DNA from: Aquifex aeolicus
Lineage (GTDB): Bacteria; Aquificota; Aquificia; Aquificales; Aquificaceae
Assembly: GCA_011375045.1 (NCBI GenBank)
Contig: DRNB01000118.1
Location: forward strand, 1-9,537
DNA: 9,537 nt
Direction of reading: 5' to 3'
The notes beneath the pieces are model-generated. The model was not told the origin of the DNA, made no database searches, and saw only the letters and a program-made list of their open reading frames with translations. The position numbers and the translations under genes were made by a program. Positions 1-6,004 of the stretch are shown here, one piece after another (the first letter of the stretch is position 1; each line of letters opens with the position of its first letter).

Positions 1-564
1 ATAGAGGAGTTCTACCGGTGCGGGCTCAGAACCTTCGGTGAGAACAGGGTTCAGGAGTTTCTGAGAAAGGCGGAGGCGCTGAGTCATCTGGATATAGACT
101 GGCACTTCATAGGGAGGCTTCAGAGCAACAAGGTGAAGTATCTGATAGGTAAGGTTTCCCTCATCCACTCCCTGGACAGGAGGTCCCTTGCGGACGAGAT
201 TCAGAAGAGGGCTGAGAAGGCGGGGAGGGTTCAGGAGGTTCTCATCGAGGTGAATCTGGGCGGTGAGGAGAGCAAGGGGGGCGTCCCTCCGGAGGAGGCA
301 GGGGAGCTTCTCTCCTACGTTCTGTCCCTGCCTGCGCTGAGGGTCAGGGGGCTGATGTGCATACCCCCCTATTTAGAGGATCCGGAGGAGGTCAGACCTT
401 ACTTCATCAAGCTCAGGAAGCTGAGGGATAGCCTCGAAAGGGAGTTCTCGGTCTCCCTTCCCCACCTTTCCATGGGCATGTCCCACGACTTCGAGGTTGC
501 GGTGGAGGAGGGGGCAACCATCGTCCGGGTGGGAACACTCCTCTTTGGAGAGCGAAGGGTTTGA
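1..564 (+). CDS. yggS: YggS/PLPBP-family pyridoxal-phosphate homeostasis protein (5' partial)
   Basis: The reading frame is open from the first base, so the gene begins upstream and the 187 visible residues are its C-terminal part. The GTG at 133 lies inside conserved family sequence and is not the start. Visible family signatures are FGENRVQEF near the left edge, WHFIGRLQSNK, IHSLDR, a VNxxxExxKxG segment (EVNLGGEESKGG), RGLMCIPPY, and the PLP-phosphate-binding SMGMSHD followed by GATIVRVGTLLFGERR. Family members are about 230 residues long, so roughly 40 residues are missing, including the lysine that holds the cofactor. The family binds PLP as a fold-type III alanine-racemase-like barrel without known catalysis. 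It acts in the cytosol in vitamin B6 and amino/keto-acid balance. The stop overlaps the next gene's TTG (TTGA), suggesting translational coupling. The family call is secure. Confidence 0.95.
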   Translation: MEEFYRCGLRTFGENRVQEFLRKAEALSHLDIDWHFIGRLQSNKVKYLIGKVSLIHSLDRRSLADEIQKRAEKAGRVQEVLIEVNLGGEESKGGVPPEEAGELLSYVLSLPALRVRGLMCIPPYLEDPEEVRPYFIKLRKLRDSLEREFSVSLPHLSMGMSHDFEVAVEEGATIVRVGTLLFGERRV

Positions 565-872
565 GGATAAGGTTCAGAGTCTGGCTTGAGAAGGAGGGAG
601 AACCCATCATCAGCGAGGGCAAGTACAGACTCCTGAGGGAGATCGAACGGACGGGATCCATAAAGGAAGCCGCCCGGAGGCTGGGGCTGAGCTACAAGAA
701 GGCACACAGTCAGATAAGAACCATCGAAGAGCGCCTCGGCCTGGAGGTGGTGGAGAGACGGCGCAGACGCGGTGCCGTGCTGACCGACGCGGGCAGGGAG
801 ATACTCAGTGAGTACGAAAGGGTCCTTTCAGCCTTCCGCAGAACCCTCAGGGACCTCGGCGGGGAGCTCTGA
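561..872 (+). CDS. Short ModE-type winged helix-turn-helix regulator
   Basis: This 103-residue protein consists almost only of a LysR/ModE-type DNA-binding domain. The segment EGKYRLLREIERTGSIKEAARRLGLSYKKAHSQI (about residues 19-52) matches the start, helix-turn-helix and recognition helix seen in the N-terminal domain of ModE. A basic wing (RRRRR-G-AVLT, about 66-76) and a last helix for dimerisation follow. The C-terminal TOBE/Mop molybdate-binding domains of classical ModE are absent, so there is no visible ligand domain and a molybdate response cannot be claimed. The start is a TTG overlapping the yggS stop, with GGAG at 547-550 ten bases upstream, and no better start keeps the beta-hairpin N-terminus. 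It is presumably cotranscribed with yggS. The last 45 bp overlap the convergent alkyltransferase gene. The fold call is firm; the target genes are unknown. Confidence 0.8.
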   Translation: MRIRFRVWLEKEGEPIISEGKYRLLREIERTGSIKEAARRLGLSYKKAHSQIRTIEERLGLEVVERRRRRGAVLTDAGREILSEYERVLSAFRRTLRDLGGEL

Positions 873-1304
873 ACCCTCGAAGGAGAGCAGTCTTCTCTTC
901 AGATCGATCCCGTAGGAGAAACCCCCCACACCTCTTGAGGAGACAACCCTGTGGCAGGGGATCACCAGGGGGAACCTGTTTATCCTCATGCAGTAACCCA
1001 CAAAGCGGGGGTGCTCCCCCGCTATCCTCGCCAGCTCCCCGTAGCTCACCGTCCTTCCGAAGGGCGCCGTCCTTCTGAGGGTCTCGAAAACCCTGATGAT
1101 CCGGGGGCTGTATCCCTCCAGATCGAGATCCCTGAGGGAGAAGAGGGGATCCCCCCTGCCTTCGAGGTAGGGTCTGAGCCTCTCGAAGAAGCTCTCGGGA
1201 GCGGACTCCTCAGCCTTGGAGCTAAGGAAGGCTCTCCTCAGGAGCCTCTCCCTGAGCACCCCCCAGTAAACCCCTGTGGTAATTTTCACAACGATCCGCT
1301 CCAT
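828..1304 (-). CDS. Methylated-DNA--protein-cysteine S-methyltransferase (O6-alkylguanine-DNA alkyltransferase)
   Basis: A DNA-repair suicide enzyme that moves the alkyl group from O6-alkylguanine to its own cysteine. In this 158-residue protein the active-site motif IPCHRVV places the acceptor at Cys117. The surrounding signatures fit: VSYGELA with the DNA-contacting Tyr88, PRFVG with the candidate arginine finger Arg100, Asn109 before the active-site turn, and GVGGFSYGIDLKRRLLSFEG with the glutamate of the Cys-His-water-Glu network. The N-terminal domain is short and divergent, as in many Ogt-like proteins. The start is uncertain. The ATG at 1304 has no Shine-Dalgarno sequence, whereas a GTG at 1289 (residue 6) has GGAG nine bases upstream, and nothing conserved would be lost by using it. 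The gene is divergent from the envelope operon and converges on the ModE-like gene with a 45-bp overlap. Whether it is ogt- or ada-C-like cannot be told from sequence alone. Confidence 0.95.
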   Translation of the reverse strand: MERIVVKITTGVYWGVLRERLLRRAFLSSKAEESAPESFFERLRPYLEGRGDPLFSLRDLDLEGYSPRIIRVFETLRRTAPFGRTVSYGELARIAGEHPRFVGYCMRINRFPLVIPCHRVVSSRGVGGFSYGIDLKRRLLSFEGSELPAEVPEGSAEG

Positions 1305-1311
1305 AAATTGA

Positions 1312-1317
1312 ATATTA
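1312..1317 (-). promoter_or_regulatory. Possible -10 box of the alkyltransferase gene
   Basis: TAATAT reads leftward here, seven bases before the ATG at 1304. It would place the transcript start at or about one base upstream of that ATG (leaderless) or 16 bases before the alternative GTG at 1289, which has a GGAG. No convincing -35 is seen (TCTATT at the right distance is weak). Confidence 0.35.
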
Positions 1318-1324
1318 GTTAATA
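1313..1324. promoter_or_regulatory. Small palindrome TATTA-GT-TAATA in the divergent promoter
   Basis: Perfect 5-bp arms around a 2-bp centre. The site lies in the spacer of the rightward promoter and covers the leftward -10 candidate, so a bound protein would affect both genes. A second inverted repeat, GGTCT (1328-1332) and AGACC (1345-1349), flanks the rightward -10, and AATAGAAG occurs twice 14 bp apart (1321-1328, 1335-1342). Short AT-rich palindromes also arise by chance, so operator function is a guess. Confidence 0.25.
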
Positions 1325-1352
1325 GAAGGTCTAAAATAGAAGTAAGACCGAG

Positions 1353-1360
1353 AAAGGAGG
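1353..1360 (+). promoter_or_regulatory. Strong Shine-Dalgarno AAAGGAGG of the CsgG-like gene
   Basis: A near-complete anti-16S complement eight bases before the ATG at 1369. It fixes this start over the in-frame ATG at residue 7 and keeps the positively charged n-region (MDFRKR) of the lipoprotein signal. Confidence 0.8.
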
Positions 1361-1368
1361 GGCTGGAT

Positions 1369-2589
1369 ATGGATTTCAGGAAGAGGATGGTGTTAGTGGG
1401 GGCGGTTCCTTTTCTGGTAGCCTGCGGGGCTAAAACTACCCAGATAGATCCAACAGCCTATCAGATAACCTCCATCGACAGGGTGAGGGTGGAGATACCC
1501 GACGCGTGCAGGGTAGCCTACGAAAACGCGGTTCCCAAGATAGCGGTGGTTGACTTCGCCAACAACACGACCTTCGATCTCGCCAAGGTGGTTCAGACTC
1601 AGGCGGCCGGCGCCTACGAGAAGAAGGAGGTTCACGGAGGGGTCTGGGGGGTAACCGCCGGACCCGGAGGGATAGGTGTAGGACACGTGGGAGGCTCCGC
1701 TGAGAAAGGGAGCTGGCAGGAGCAGGCTCAGACAGTCTCCCGGGAAGTGAACGCCAAGCTGGGGGAGAGCGTTGCTGAAGCTGTGGTGAGCGAGCTTGCC
1801 AACATAGGGGGCATGAAGATATACACGAGAAAGGATCTCCAGAAAGTTCTCGAGGAGCAGAAGTTCCAGATGTCGGGTCTGGTGGATCCCAACACGGCGG
1901 TTCAGATAGGTCAGCTGGCCGGCGTCAGATACATCGTAACGGGCGCCGTTAACAACATAAACCTCAAGTGGGTCGAGGTAGGTGAGAGCGTCAAGAAGGG
2001 TCTCTCCCAGCAGCTCGGTCTGGTGGGCACGGCTCTCGCGCTGGGGGCTTCGACGCAGGAGGGATGGAATCTCACCATAGACGTGGTCCTGAAGGTCATA
2101 GACACGGAAACGGGTGAGGTTGTTCTGTCCAAGACCGTTTCGGGCAGGGAGGTTCTGGGTAAGACCCCCACCTTCAACATAGACTCCATAATAGGGGGAG
2201 CCAAGAAAGCTGCTCAGGAGGCTCTCGAGGACATAAGACCTGAGCTCTCCAAACTGTTCCCCCTCAGGGGTTACATAGTTCAGCTCAGAACCGCTCCGGA
2301 CAAAAGCTCGCGGTACGCTCTCATAAACGTGGGGAGCAGGCACGGGGTCAAGGAGGGTCAGGAGTTCTTCGTAATAGACTTTCAGGAGATACAGGATCCC
2401 ATAACGGGAAGGGTTTCCTGCGATCAGATAAAGCTCCCCGTTACGCTCGTCGTTTCCTCCCAGATACAGGCTGACAAGGCATGGACTGTTGTCCAAGGAG
2501 ACAAGAACCAGATCCTCAGGGTCAAGCTGGGTCAGGTGGTGGAGAGGAAACCCCTCGAGGGAGGAGGTGCTCTCAAAAAGCTCTTCTGA
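1369..2589 (+). CDS. CsgG-family outer-membrane lipoprotein with a FlgT-C-like C-terminal domain
   Basis: A 406-residue lipoprotein with a basic n-region (MDFRKR), a hydrophobic stretch and lipobox LVAC, giving lipidated Cys19. Gly follows the Cys, compatible with outer-membrane sorting. Residues about 56-295 look like a CsgG/TolB-N-type domain: KIAVVDFANNT, a helix ending in VSELANIGG, IYTRKDLQKVLEEQKFQMSG, then GVRYIVTGAV and the hairpin DVVLKVIDTETGEVVLSKTVSG. A glycine-rich insertion (HGGVWGVTAGPGGIGVGHVGG, about 89-109, ten Gly) follows the first strand. The region matching CsgG's first membrane hairpin (about 205-230) looks helical, so a pore is not assured. Residues 300-395 (RYALINVGSRHGVKEGQEFFVI, then DPITGRVSCDQIKLPVTLVV) resemble the SH3-like C-terminal domain of flagellar FlgT. 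It is first in the operon, with a strong promoter and ribosome binding site. FlgO is a related family and an alternative label. The family is fairly sure; the function is inferred. Confidence 0.8.
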   Translation: MDFRKRMVLVGAVPFLVACGAKTTQIDPTAYQITSIDRVRVEIPDACRVAYENAVPKIAVVDFANNTTFDLAKVVQTQAAGAYEKKEVHGGVWGVTAGPGGIGVGHVGGSAEKGSWQEQAQTVSREVNAKLGESVAEAVVSELANIGGMKIYTRKDLQKVLEEQKFQMSGLVDPNTAVQIGQLAGVRYIVTGAVNNINLKWVEVGESVKKGLSQQLGLVGTALALGASTQEGWNLTIDVVLKVIDTETGEVVLSKTVSGREVLGKTPTFNIDSIIGGAKKAAQEALEDIRPELSKLFPLRGYIVQLRTAPDKSSRYALINVGSRHGVKEGQEFFVIDFQEIQDPITGRVSCDQIKLPVTLVVSSQIQADKAWTVVQGDKNQILRVKLGQVVERKPLEGGGALKKLF

Positions 2590-2600
2590 GGGAGGAAGGA

Positions 2601-4808
2601 ATGGGTCTTCTGATCCTGTTTGCGGTTTTCCTGATAGCCTTCCCCTGGGCTCAGGAACTCAGGGGGCTCGTTGCCGGGCAGAAGGTTCTCCTGATCACGG
2701 CTAAGGGACAGAAGGTAACCGGAACGATCCTCGAGGCAACCGAGTCGGTGGAGGTCGACACCGACTTGGGCTTCAAGGCAAAGGTCAAGCTGAGCGACGT
2801 TTACAAGATAACCACCGAGGGGAAGAAGTACACCCTGTACACCTACGACGGAAAGATGATAACCGGAAACTCCCATCACAGCATCTGGTTTAAGGTCGAT
2901 CTGGGAACCTTCGGCGTTCAGGAGGTAAAAATAGACAGGTACTTCCCCTCCGGCAATCCCAAGCTCGTCGAGGTGGTCTCCGCAGGCGTATCCGCCACAG
3001 GTCCGCCGGCGGGCGGAGGTGGACTCATCTTCTCCATCGACAGAACCACCTGTCCCACCGGGGACGTGATGGAGGACCTCCACATCCTGAGGGGAAGCTA
3101 CGAGTGCGCCGACTTTCAGGGGGGAAGGTGGATAAAACCCTTCGACGCGGGACTCGTCCTCTACAAACCCCTGAACCTCACCGGCGACTTCTCCTTGGAA
3201 TTCAGCTACGTAGCCTTCGAACCGGGCTGTCCCTTTGTGGCTGTGAGCCTTTTCCCCGAAAAGACCCTGAAGAAGCTGCAGAGCGGACACTCCTCCAACC
3301 TCGGCGAGGAAACGTTTATAGTCCTCACGGGCAGCTGCGACAGCTTTCAGGCTGGAATAAACTCCTCCCCCAAGGGAAGGGATGCTCTCTACGAATACAG
3401 GAGGAATACCCAGAAGGGAACCCCCCACAGGGTAGTCCTGACGGTGGGGAACGGAAGAGCCACCCTCTACCTGAACGGCAGGAAGATAGCCTTTGAACCC
3501 TTCAGACCGACGGAACCCATAAGGGGCATAGGCTTCTACTTCTACAGGAGGTTTGCTACAGACAAACCCTTCGCGGACTATCCGGCTATGGTGGGAAATC
3601 TGAAGCTCGCCCCCCGCACGGCAGACGTTCAGCGTCCTGCAACGGTTCAGAAAGCACAACCACCGCCTGCGGTAGCAACGCCCGCGCTTCCACCGATGCC
3701 GGAAACCCAGGTGCAGGCTCCCGCTCCCGTAGCTCAGCCTGTAGAGCGAAAGGCTGAGGTCAAATGCATAGAATCGGTCGGAGTGGGCGAAGCTTCCGTT
3801 CTGAGAGGGGACAGAGCCTCAGCAAAGGCGGAGGCGCTCGCGAGGGCAAAGTGGGACGCCATCGAAAAAGCTTTAGGGGTTACCACAAGCGTCAAGACGA
3901 TCGTTCAGAACTTCAGCCTCCTGGACGAAGTCATAAAGAACGAGGTGGGCGGTTTCATAAGGGACGTCAGGATTCTGAAAGAGGAAAACTTCGAGGATAT
4001 GGTGAGGGTAAAGGTCAGGGGTTGCGTTTATCCCAAGGAAGCGGAGAAAGCCCTCAGCCTCATATCGAGCGACACCACCTTCAGCGTGATCATCGTTACC
4101 AAGAGGCCAGGCGTTACAGAGTTCGATGAGATGAATCCGGTTACAACGGAGCTTGTGAACATACTCAACCAGCAGGGGTTTAAGGTTTACGACTTTGCGG
4201 GTAACCCGAACGTAAACCCCTACGATATAGAAAACATCATATCCCAGAGAAGATTCATAGCTCTGAGAGCCTACATGTCCCGGGTGCTCTCGGGTGCCAT
4301 GGTGGTGGGGAAGGTGGAGCTTATCCCCTCCACAAAAGCAGGGCAGGACGTTGGTTACGGAATAAGGGCAACCTTTAACGTGGTTACCGCCCGTCTGAAC
4401 TACTACCTCCTTGCGAGGGACAAACAGGGGCTCAGGATAGTTGCTTCGGGTTCGCTGTCCGCCATGGGAAGAGCACCCAATCTGGAGGATGCGAACTTCA
4501 AAGCGATGGAGGCTCTGGCTCGCAGGCTGGGCAGCGACATAATGGGTAAGATAGAACGCTACAGAGCCTCCAAGAGTAAGGTGGTTACCGTCGTTGTCAG
4601 GGGTGTAAAGAGCACAACCCAGAACTTCTCGATAAAGGAGAAGCTTCAGAGGATCCCCTGGGTGGAGTCCGTAGAGGATCTGGGACTCGGGAAGTTCAGG
4701 GTCAGGTATCTCGAAAACACCGTCTATCTCGCCAACGCGGTGGAGAGAATTCCGGATCTGCAGCTGATAAGGTTTTCTCCTACAGAGGTGGAGGCACGAC
4801 TGCTATGA
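2601..4808 (+). CDS. Secreted multidomain protein: SH3-like, lectin-like, FlgT-N-like and TolB-N-like segments
   Basis: The start is the ATG at 2601 with GGAGGA (2591-2596) just upstream. The frame is open further left, but those residues are low-complexity and overlap the previous gene. The protein has 735 residues. Residues 1-17 are a signal peptide (MGLLILFAVFLIAFPWA) without a lipobox. About 20-120 is beta-rich and SH3-like (GQKVLLITAKGQKVTGTI). About 140-336 resembles a LamG/concanavalin jelly roll (DFSLEFSYVAF, HRVVLTVGNGRATLYLNGRKI, IRGIGFYFYR, VGNLKLA) with four cysteines that could form disulfides. About 337-385 is a Pro/Ala/Gln linker. About 387-475 resembles FlgT_N (VGVGEASVLRGDRASAKAEALARAKWDAIEKALG). 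About 490-650 resembles the TolB-N/FlgT middle domain (FSVIIVTKRPG, LVNILNQQGFKVYDFAG). Residues 659-735 form a small alpha/beta unit like secretin N-domain repeats. Likely periplasmic or surface-facing; partner of its neighbours. Domain names are by eye. Confidence 0.6.
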   Translation: MGLLILFAVFLIAFPWAQELRGLVAGQKVLLITAKGQKVTGTILEATESVEVDTDLGFKAKVKLSDVYKITTEGKKYTLYTYDGKMITGNSHHSIWFKVDLGTFGVQEVKIDRYFPSGNPKLVEVVSAGVSATGPPAGGGGLIFSIDRTTCPTGDVMEDLHILRGSYECADFQGGRWIKPFDAGLVLYKPLNLTGDFSLEFSYVAFEPGCPFVAVSLFPEKTLKKLQSGHSSNLGEETFIVLTGSCDSFQAGINSSPKGRDALYEYRRNTQKGTPHRVVLTVGNGRATLYLNGRKIAFEPFRPTEPIRGIGFYFYRRFATDKPFADYPAMVGNLKLAPRTADVQRPATVQKAQPPPAVATPALPPMPETQVQAPAPVAQPVERKAEVKCIESVGVGEASVLRGDRASAKAEALARAKWDAIEKALGVTTSVKTIVQNFSLLDEVIKNEVGGFIRDVRILKEENFEDMVRVKVRGCVYPKEAEKALSLISSDTTFSVIIVTKRPGVTEFDEMNPVTTELVNILNQQGFKVYDFAGNPNVNPYDIENIISQRRFIALRAYMSRVLSGAMVVGKVELIPSTKAGQDVGYGIRATFNVVTARLNYYLLARDKQGLRIVASGSLSAMGRAPNLEDANFKAMEALARRLGSDIMGKIERYRASKSKVVTVVVRGVKSTTQNFSIKEKLQRIPWVESVEDLGLGKFRVRYLENTVYLANAVERIPDLQLIRFSPTEVEARLL

Positions 4809-5413
4809 GATACGTCGCTCTGCTTCTGAGCCTCGGATTGCTTTTCTCCTGCGGCACAAAAAACGCAAAGCCGCCTCCCCCCTCCCCCTCAAAGGAGGAA
4901 CAGATACGCAGGGCGGAGAAAGCCTTCGAGGAACTGGAGAGGGAGGCGGGGAAGAAGCCCGAAGAGCTCACCTTAGAGGAACCTCAGGTTCGGGGTAAGG
5001 AAACCGAATACAGGAAGCGCTCCCTCAAGCTGGTCAAGAGGAAGGAACCAAGGTCCAAGTATCCCCTGGTGAACGGTCTGCCCGTGTGGGTGAGCAACCC
5101 TAACTACGGGGGTGTTCTGGGAGGAGTCGGTGTTGCGAAGAAGATAAAGGGAAAGGGTTACGCGGAGCAGAAACGGCTTGCCAAGCAGATAGCTCTCGCC
5201 GATCTGGCAAAGCAGATAGAGGTTATCGTCAAGACGGAGCTTACAAAGGTGGAGCTGAACATAGACACCCAGCGGCTTAAGTACTACAAGAAGAAGTTCT
5301 CCTCTTACTCGGAGCAGGAGGTCAGGGCAATGCTCATCAGGAACGCGGTTGTGGAGGACGAGTGGATCGACCCGAAAACGGGGGAGCTTTACGTGTGGGT
5401 GGTAATACGCTGA
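4805..5413 (+). CDS. LPP20-family outer-membrane lipoprotein (FlgP-like)
   Basis: A 202-residue lipoprotein. The signal MRYVALLLSLGLLFSC has lipobox LFSC with Cys16, followed by Gly-Thr. A proline-rich then highly charged tether (PPPPSPSKEEQ and a coiled-coil-prone Glu/Lys stretch to about residue 75) precedes the folded domain at about 93-202. That domain carries LPP20 features: LPVWVSNPNYGGVLGGVGVA, a long alanine-rich helix (KRLAKQIALADLAKQIEVIVKTELTKVEL), and a final strand pair GELYVWVVIR. LPP20 domains occur in Helicobacter Lpp20 and in Vibrio and Campylobacter FlgP, the outer-membrane flagellar disc/ring protein. The ATG overlaps the previous stop (ATGA), with GGAGG at 4790-4794 ten bases upstream, so it is probably translationally coupled. 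Together with the FlgT-like and CsgG/FlgO-like neighbours this suggests a shared ring or basal complex. The family is confident; the flagellar link is inference. Confidence 0.8.
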   Translation: MRYVALLLSLGLLFSCGTKNAKPPPPSPSKEEQIRRAEKAFEELEREAGKKPEELTLEEPQVRGKETEYRKRSLKLVKRKEPRSKYPLVNGLPVWVSNPNYGGVLGGVGVAKKIKGKGYAEQKRLAKQIALADLAKQIEVIVKTELTKVELNIDTQRLKYYKKKFSSYSEQEVRAMLIRNAVVEDEWIDPKTGELYVWVVIR

Positions 5414-5429
5414 GACAGGGAGGTCGGTT

Positions 5430-5993
5430 ATGAAGAAAACTGCAGGGGCGCTTATCTTCGCTCTCTCCACACCCCTCATGGCTCTGGAGATAGGGGTGAA
5501 GGTGGGATCCGCAAACGTCATCTGGAAGGACGGGGACTACACCCCCCTCGATCTCTACGCGTCGGTTTATCTGGAATCTCTGTCCGACATGACGCCGGTC
5601 TTTAAAGCGGGACCCTCCGTCGAGATCCTTTACGGCAGGAAAAGTCTGGGCATCTTCGACTGCTGGGATTACGGTCTGTGCCGGCTGGACTTCACCGTTA
5701 CGGGTTTCGAGCTCAACGCAAAGGCGGCTGTAACGCCTGTGCCCATGTTCGACGTCTTTGGAGGTGCGGGGGTCTCCTACGGCAGATTCGGACTGGACGC
5801 CAGCGATTTCTACACGGGCAATCCCGTGGGCACCTTAGGGGACGAGTACGGTACAGGTTTTCAGGCTTTTGGGGGAGCCCAGGCGAACTTCGGAGTATTT
5901 GGGGTCGGCATGGAATACAAGCGCAAGTGGGTGAACACCGAATCGGTGAACGGCATATCCAGTTACACGCTGAACCTGTCGCTGAAGTTCTGA
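5430..5993 (+). CDS. Small outer-membrane beta-barrel protein, about eight strands
   Basis: A 187-residue protein with signal peptide MKKTAGALIFALSTPLMA (cleavage after Ala18, signal peptidase I type) and no lipobox. The mature part is a run of amphipathic, aromatic- and Gly-rich segments consistent with eight transmembrane strands: LEIGVKVGSANVIW, PLDLYASVYLESL, VFKAGPSVEILYG, LDFTVTGFELNAKAAV, FDVFGGAGVSYGRF, GFQAFGGAQANF, VFGVGMEYKRKW and SYTLNLSLKF. It ends in Phe, the BAM recognition signal of outer-membrane proteins. Cys78 and Cys84 lie in one loop (C-x5-C) and could form a disulfide. GGGAGG (5418-5423) sits six bases before the ATG. It is last in the operon, 16 bp after the LPP20 gene. 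The fold resembles OmpX/OmpW-size 'outer membrane beta-barrel' families, but I cannot name a specific function. It may anchor or gate the complex made by the three upstream products. Confidence 0.75.
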   Translation: MKKTAGALIFALSTPLMALEIGVKVGSANVIWKDGDYTPLDLYASVYLESLSDMTPVFKAGPSVEILYGRKSLGIFDCWDYGLCRLDFTVTGFELNAKAAVTPVPMFDVFGGAGVSYGRFGLDASDFYTGNPVGTLGDEYGTGFQAFGGAQANFGVFGVGMEYKRKWVNTESVNGISSYTLNLSLKF

Positions 5994-6004
5994 GTCTTTA
6001 TAAT
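5976..6004 (+). promoter_or_regulatory. Promoter of the radical SAM / ftsI pair
   Basis: A perfect TATAAT (5999-6004) lies just after the barrel gene's stop, with a poor -35 (CTGTCG, 5976-5981) 17 bp upstream. Transcription would start near 6011, about 27 bases before the ATG at 6038. No terminator precedes it, so read-through from the envelope operon is possible. Confidence 0.5.

Larger units (their letters stand above)
1308..1337 (+). promoter_or_regulatory. Sigma70-type promoter of the envelope operon
   Basis: TTGAAT (1308-1313) and TAAAAT (1332-1337) are separated by 18 bp, giving 4/6 and 5/6 matches to the -35 and -10 consensus. A start of transcription near 1344 would leave a leader of about 25 bases that holds the ribosome binding site. 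It is the only AT-rich stretch between the two divergent genes. The call is inferred from sequence only. Confidence 0.6.

Noticed and set aside
1393..2496. Long open frame (367 codons) on the minus strand opposite the CsgG-like gene
   Set aside because: It is the mirror of a well-supported gene. The sense strand avoids TTA, CTA and TCA codons, which leaves the antisense frame open; no recognisable motif.
1369..2589. Curli secretion (csg) operon
   Set aside because: No CsgA/B-type repeats, CsgE or CsgF are nearby, and the protein has a FlgT-C-like domain instead.
2481..2600. Upstream in-frame extension of the multidomain protein
   Set aside because: It would hide the signal peptide behind a polar Arg/Gly-rich tail. 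The ATG at 2601 has an adjacent GGAGGA.
2532..3659. Minus-strand open frame of 375 codons opposite the multidomain protein
   Set aside because: Antisense shadow caused by the same codon bias. It spans two real genes and has no start site or family features.
4805..5413. LpoB-type penicillin-binding-protein activator, given ftsI in the window
   Set aside because: The domain fits LPP20 better, and ftsI lies in a separate transcription unit. LpoB-like folds are related to CsgG, not to this protein.
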